From positions 1 to 64,000 of the forward strand of contig CAJTMX010000024.1 in assembly GCA_910577235.1 (NCBI GenBank): a stretch of DNA of 64,000 bases, written 5' to 3'. The notes beneath the pieces are model-generated. The model searched no databases and was not told where the DNA came from. It saw only the letters and a list, made by a program, of their open reading frames with translations. Position 1 is the first letter of the stretch. The number at the start of each line of letters is the position of its first letter. The DNA is from an uncultured Acetatifactor sp. (GTDB lineage Bacteria > Bacillota > Clostridia > Lachnospirales > Lachnospiraceae). Position numbers and translations under genes: made by a program. This document shows, one piece after another, positions 62,959 to 64,000 of this stretch.

Positions 62959-63666
62959 TTATAGATATTCGTGTAATATTTTCTTAATCGTTTCTTGTGC
63001 TGTTTTTTCACCTGACAGCTCAATTAACTTATTAAAATCCTCAATTTCATCCCCAGTAAAAACTATAGAAATCACTTTCTCTATCCTTCCTGCAACATGT
63101 TCATAATCCTCTGGATGTGCCCAAAAACATTTCAAGCAAAAACTTTCTTCTTTTTTCTCCCAGTTCTCACAATGCTCACATGTCCAAGATTTTGCCCTAT
63201 TAGCAGAAGGACTAAGCAACATAAAATATTCTATATCTTTTTCATCATGCTCGCCGCCAATTTCATAAGGAATACGATGGTCTACTTGCAATGTTGCCTC
63301 ATCCATTTCTTCCAAATAGATAAAACATTTTGAACCATACTTTTCAATTAGTGCCTGTTTCAACGCTTTTGAAAGTACCGTCCTTCCTGCCACTTTTGAA
63401 AGAACATTCTTAACATCTTTCGGATCTCCAAATTTATATGCCGCTATACTCCTTCCGTCAGCACCTGAAATGCGATATGTAATCAATGGAATTCCATACT
63501 CTCTTACATCTCTAACCGCTCTAGGAGGATGGTTATATCCATAAATATCTTTTAATTCTTGAGATGTAATAAAGCCATTCTTTAAAATATGTTGTATTAC
63601 TGTACGCGGTCTTTTTGCAGTTACCGACTCCAATAAATCAAGAAACTCTTTGGGATACTCCATCAT
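62959..63666 (-). CDS. HNH restriction endonuclease
   Basis: This 235-residue protein has an N-terminal winged-helix-like part (ILKNGFITSQELKDIYGYNH) and a C-terminal HNH/beta-beta-alpha metal nuclease: ATLQVDHRIPYEIGGEHDEK with D-H, then LLSPSANRAKSWTCEHCENW with N and the first CxxC, then CLKCF. Its ATG overlaps the stop of the adenine methylase gene by 4 bp, so the two are coupled as a restriction-modification pair. The recognition site cannot be predicted. Confidence 0.85.
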   Translation of the reverse strand: MMEYPKEFLDLLESVTAKRPRTVIQHILKNGFITSQELKDIYGYNHPPRAVRDVREYGIPLITYRISGADGRSIAAYKFGDPKDVKNVLSKVAGRTVLSKALKQALIEKYGSKCFIYLEEMDEATLQVDHRIPYEIGGEHDEKDIEYFMLLSPSANRAKSWTCEHCENWEKKEESFCLKCFWAHPEDYEHVAGRIEKVISIVFTGDEIEDFNKLIELSGEKTAQETIKKILHEYL

Positions 63667-64000
63667 GCCATTGCCTCCAAAAATGATAATTGTTGAGGCA
63701 ACATATTATATACAGGTATCAATGCCTCACTGACATAAAGTGCTTCAAATGTTATTGACTTTTTCCCCAACAATAATGATTGGCTTGAAACGCCTGCATT
63801 CAACATTACTTTTTTGCAATGTAAACTTTCGGGAAGTTCTTCACCATATTCTTTTCCCCCACAAGTGCCATCATAACTAATAAGATAATCAACACCTTTA
63901 CGGTTAAGCGTCTCTATTGCCTGTGAAAATTCTTCAAATGGCACTCCTGCAAAATAGCGGTTATCTCTCACATTTGTAACTCCCTGATATGGTGGGTCCA
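63663..64000 (-). CDS. DNA adenine methylase (Dam/D12 family), 5' end beyond the window
   Basis: The frame is open to the window edge. The first residues seen are DPPYQGVTNVRDNRYFAGVP, with the catalytic DPPY motif of N6-adenine methylases. LISYDGTCGGKEYGEELP and the C-terminal part follow. Only the last third is present. It modifies the host DNA against the HNH nuclease encoded by the overlapping downstream gene. Both genes and the TIR/caspase genes are in one direction and may be one operon. Confidence 0.9.
   Translation of the reverse strand, partial: DPPYQGVTNVRDNRYFAGVPFEEFSQAIETLNRKGVDYLISYDGTCGGKEYGEELPESLHCKKVMLNAGVSSQSLLLGKKSITFEALYVSEALIPVYNMLPQQLSFLEAMA

Overview
The window looks like a chromosome segment from a gut-type member of the Bacillota, most likely Clostridia of the Lachnospiraceae kind. 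This is inferred from strong AGGAGG-type ribosome binding sites, a class B sortase with a cell-surface protein, FapA and HD-GYP proteins, ECF sigma/anti-sigma pairs, a UgpC/MsmK-type sugar importer, and plasmid/ICE genes typical of that group. No rRNA, tRNA or CRISPR array was seen. Most genes lie on the minus strand; the block at 27.4-36.5 kb is on the plus strand.

Region by region. 0-3.9 kb: a LUD-domain protein, a MotB/OmpA-like and a MotA-like proton-channel pair, and a small HExxH protein. 4.0-8.9 kb: an AT-rich three-gene island coding for an ABC-three-component (ABC-3C) conflict system (zinc-hook ABC ATPase, small middle component, PD-(D/E)XK-like effector). 9.1-9.6 kb: a methyltransferase pseudogene. 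9.6-15.7 kb: two ECF sigma/anti-sigma pairs and an ABC-2 exporter operon with a good promoter. 15.9-19.8 kb: a YhaN/SbcC-like ATPase and an SbcD-like phosphoesterase, separated by a 43-bp tandem repeat. 20-22.8 kb: a DUF2461 protein, a third sigma factor, and a small coiled-coil gene between 25-bp inverted repeats. 22.9-27.1 kb: a full-length Lhr-type helicase. 27.4-36.5 kb: FapA with seven 26-residue repeats, an HD-GYP response regulator, a sugar ABC importer and a lipoprotein. 36.5-46.4 kb: a chemoreceptor, a MATE pump, a NifX-like protein, a repeat-rich surface protein with its sortase B, and a nucleotidyltransferase.

46.8-64 kb is accessory DNA. Two 56-bp copies of the 3' end of an EF-Tu gene (47.85 and 60.80 kb) bound an integrative mobilizable element of about 13 kb with integrase, excisionase, repressor, MobV relaxase and RepA-like ATPase. 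Paired 8-bp repeats near both ends look like integrase arm sites. A different pair just outside the right end implies a second element of the same kind, running off the right edge. A RepA fragment outside the left end suggests a third, decayed one. This reads as stepwise accretion of elements at the end of tuf.

The cargo is largely defensive. The 13-kb element's integrase gene is cut in two by a 6-kb block holding an ISAs1-family insertion sequence, a DUF1016 (YhcG-like) nuclease, an Mrr-nuclease/STAND NTPase and a Fic-like protein without the Fic catalytic motif; the last two are the best candidate here for an undescribed system. The element also carries a GNAT-nucleoside phosphorylase fusion. 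The right-hand element carries a DNA adenine methylase and HNH nuclease (restriction-modification), then a caspase-like protease with two TIR-type proteins, matching the plan of type IV Thoeris. All functions are read from motifs in the translated sequence; no database search was run.
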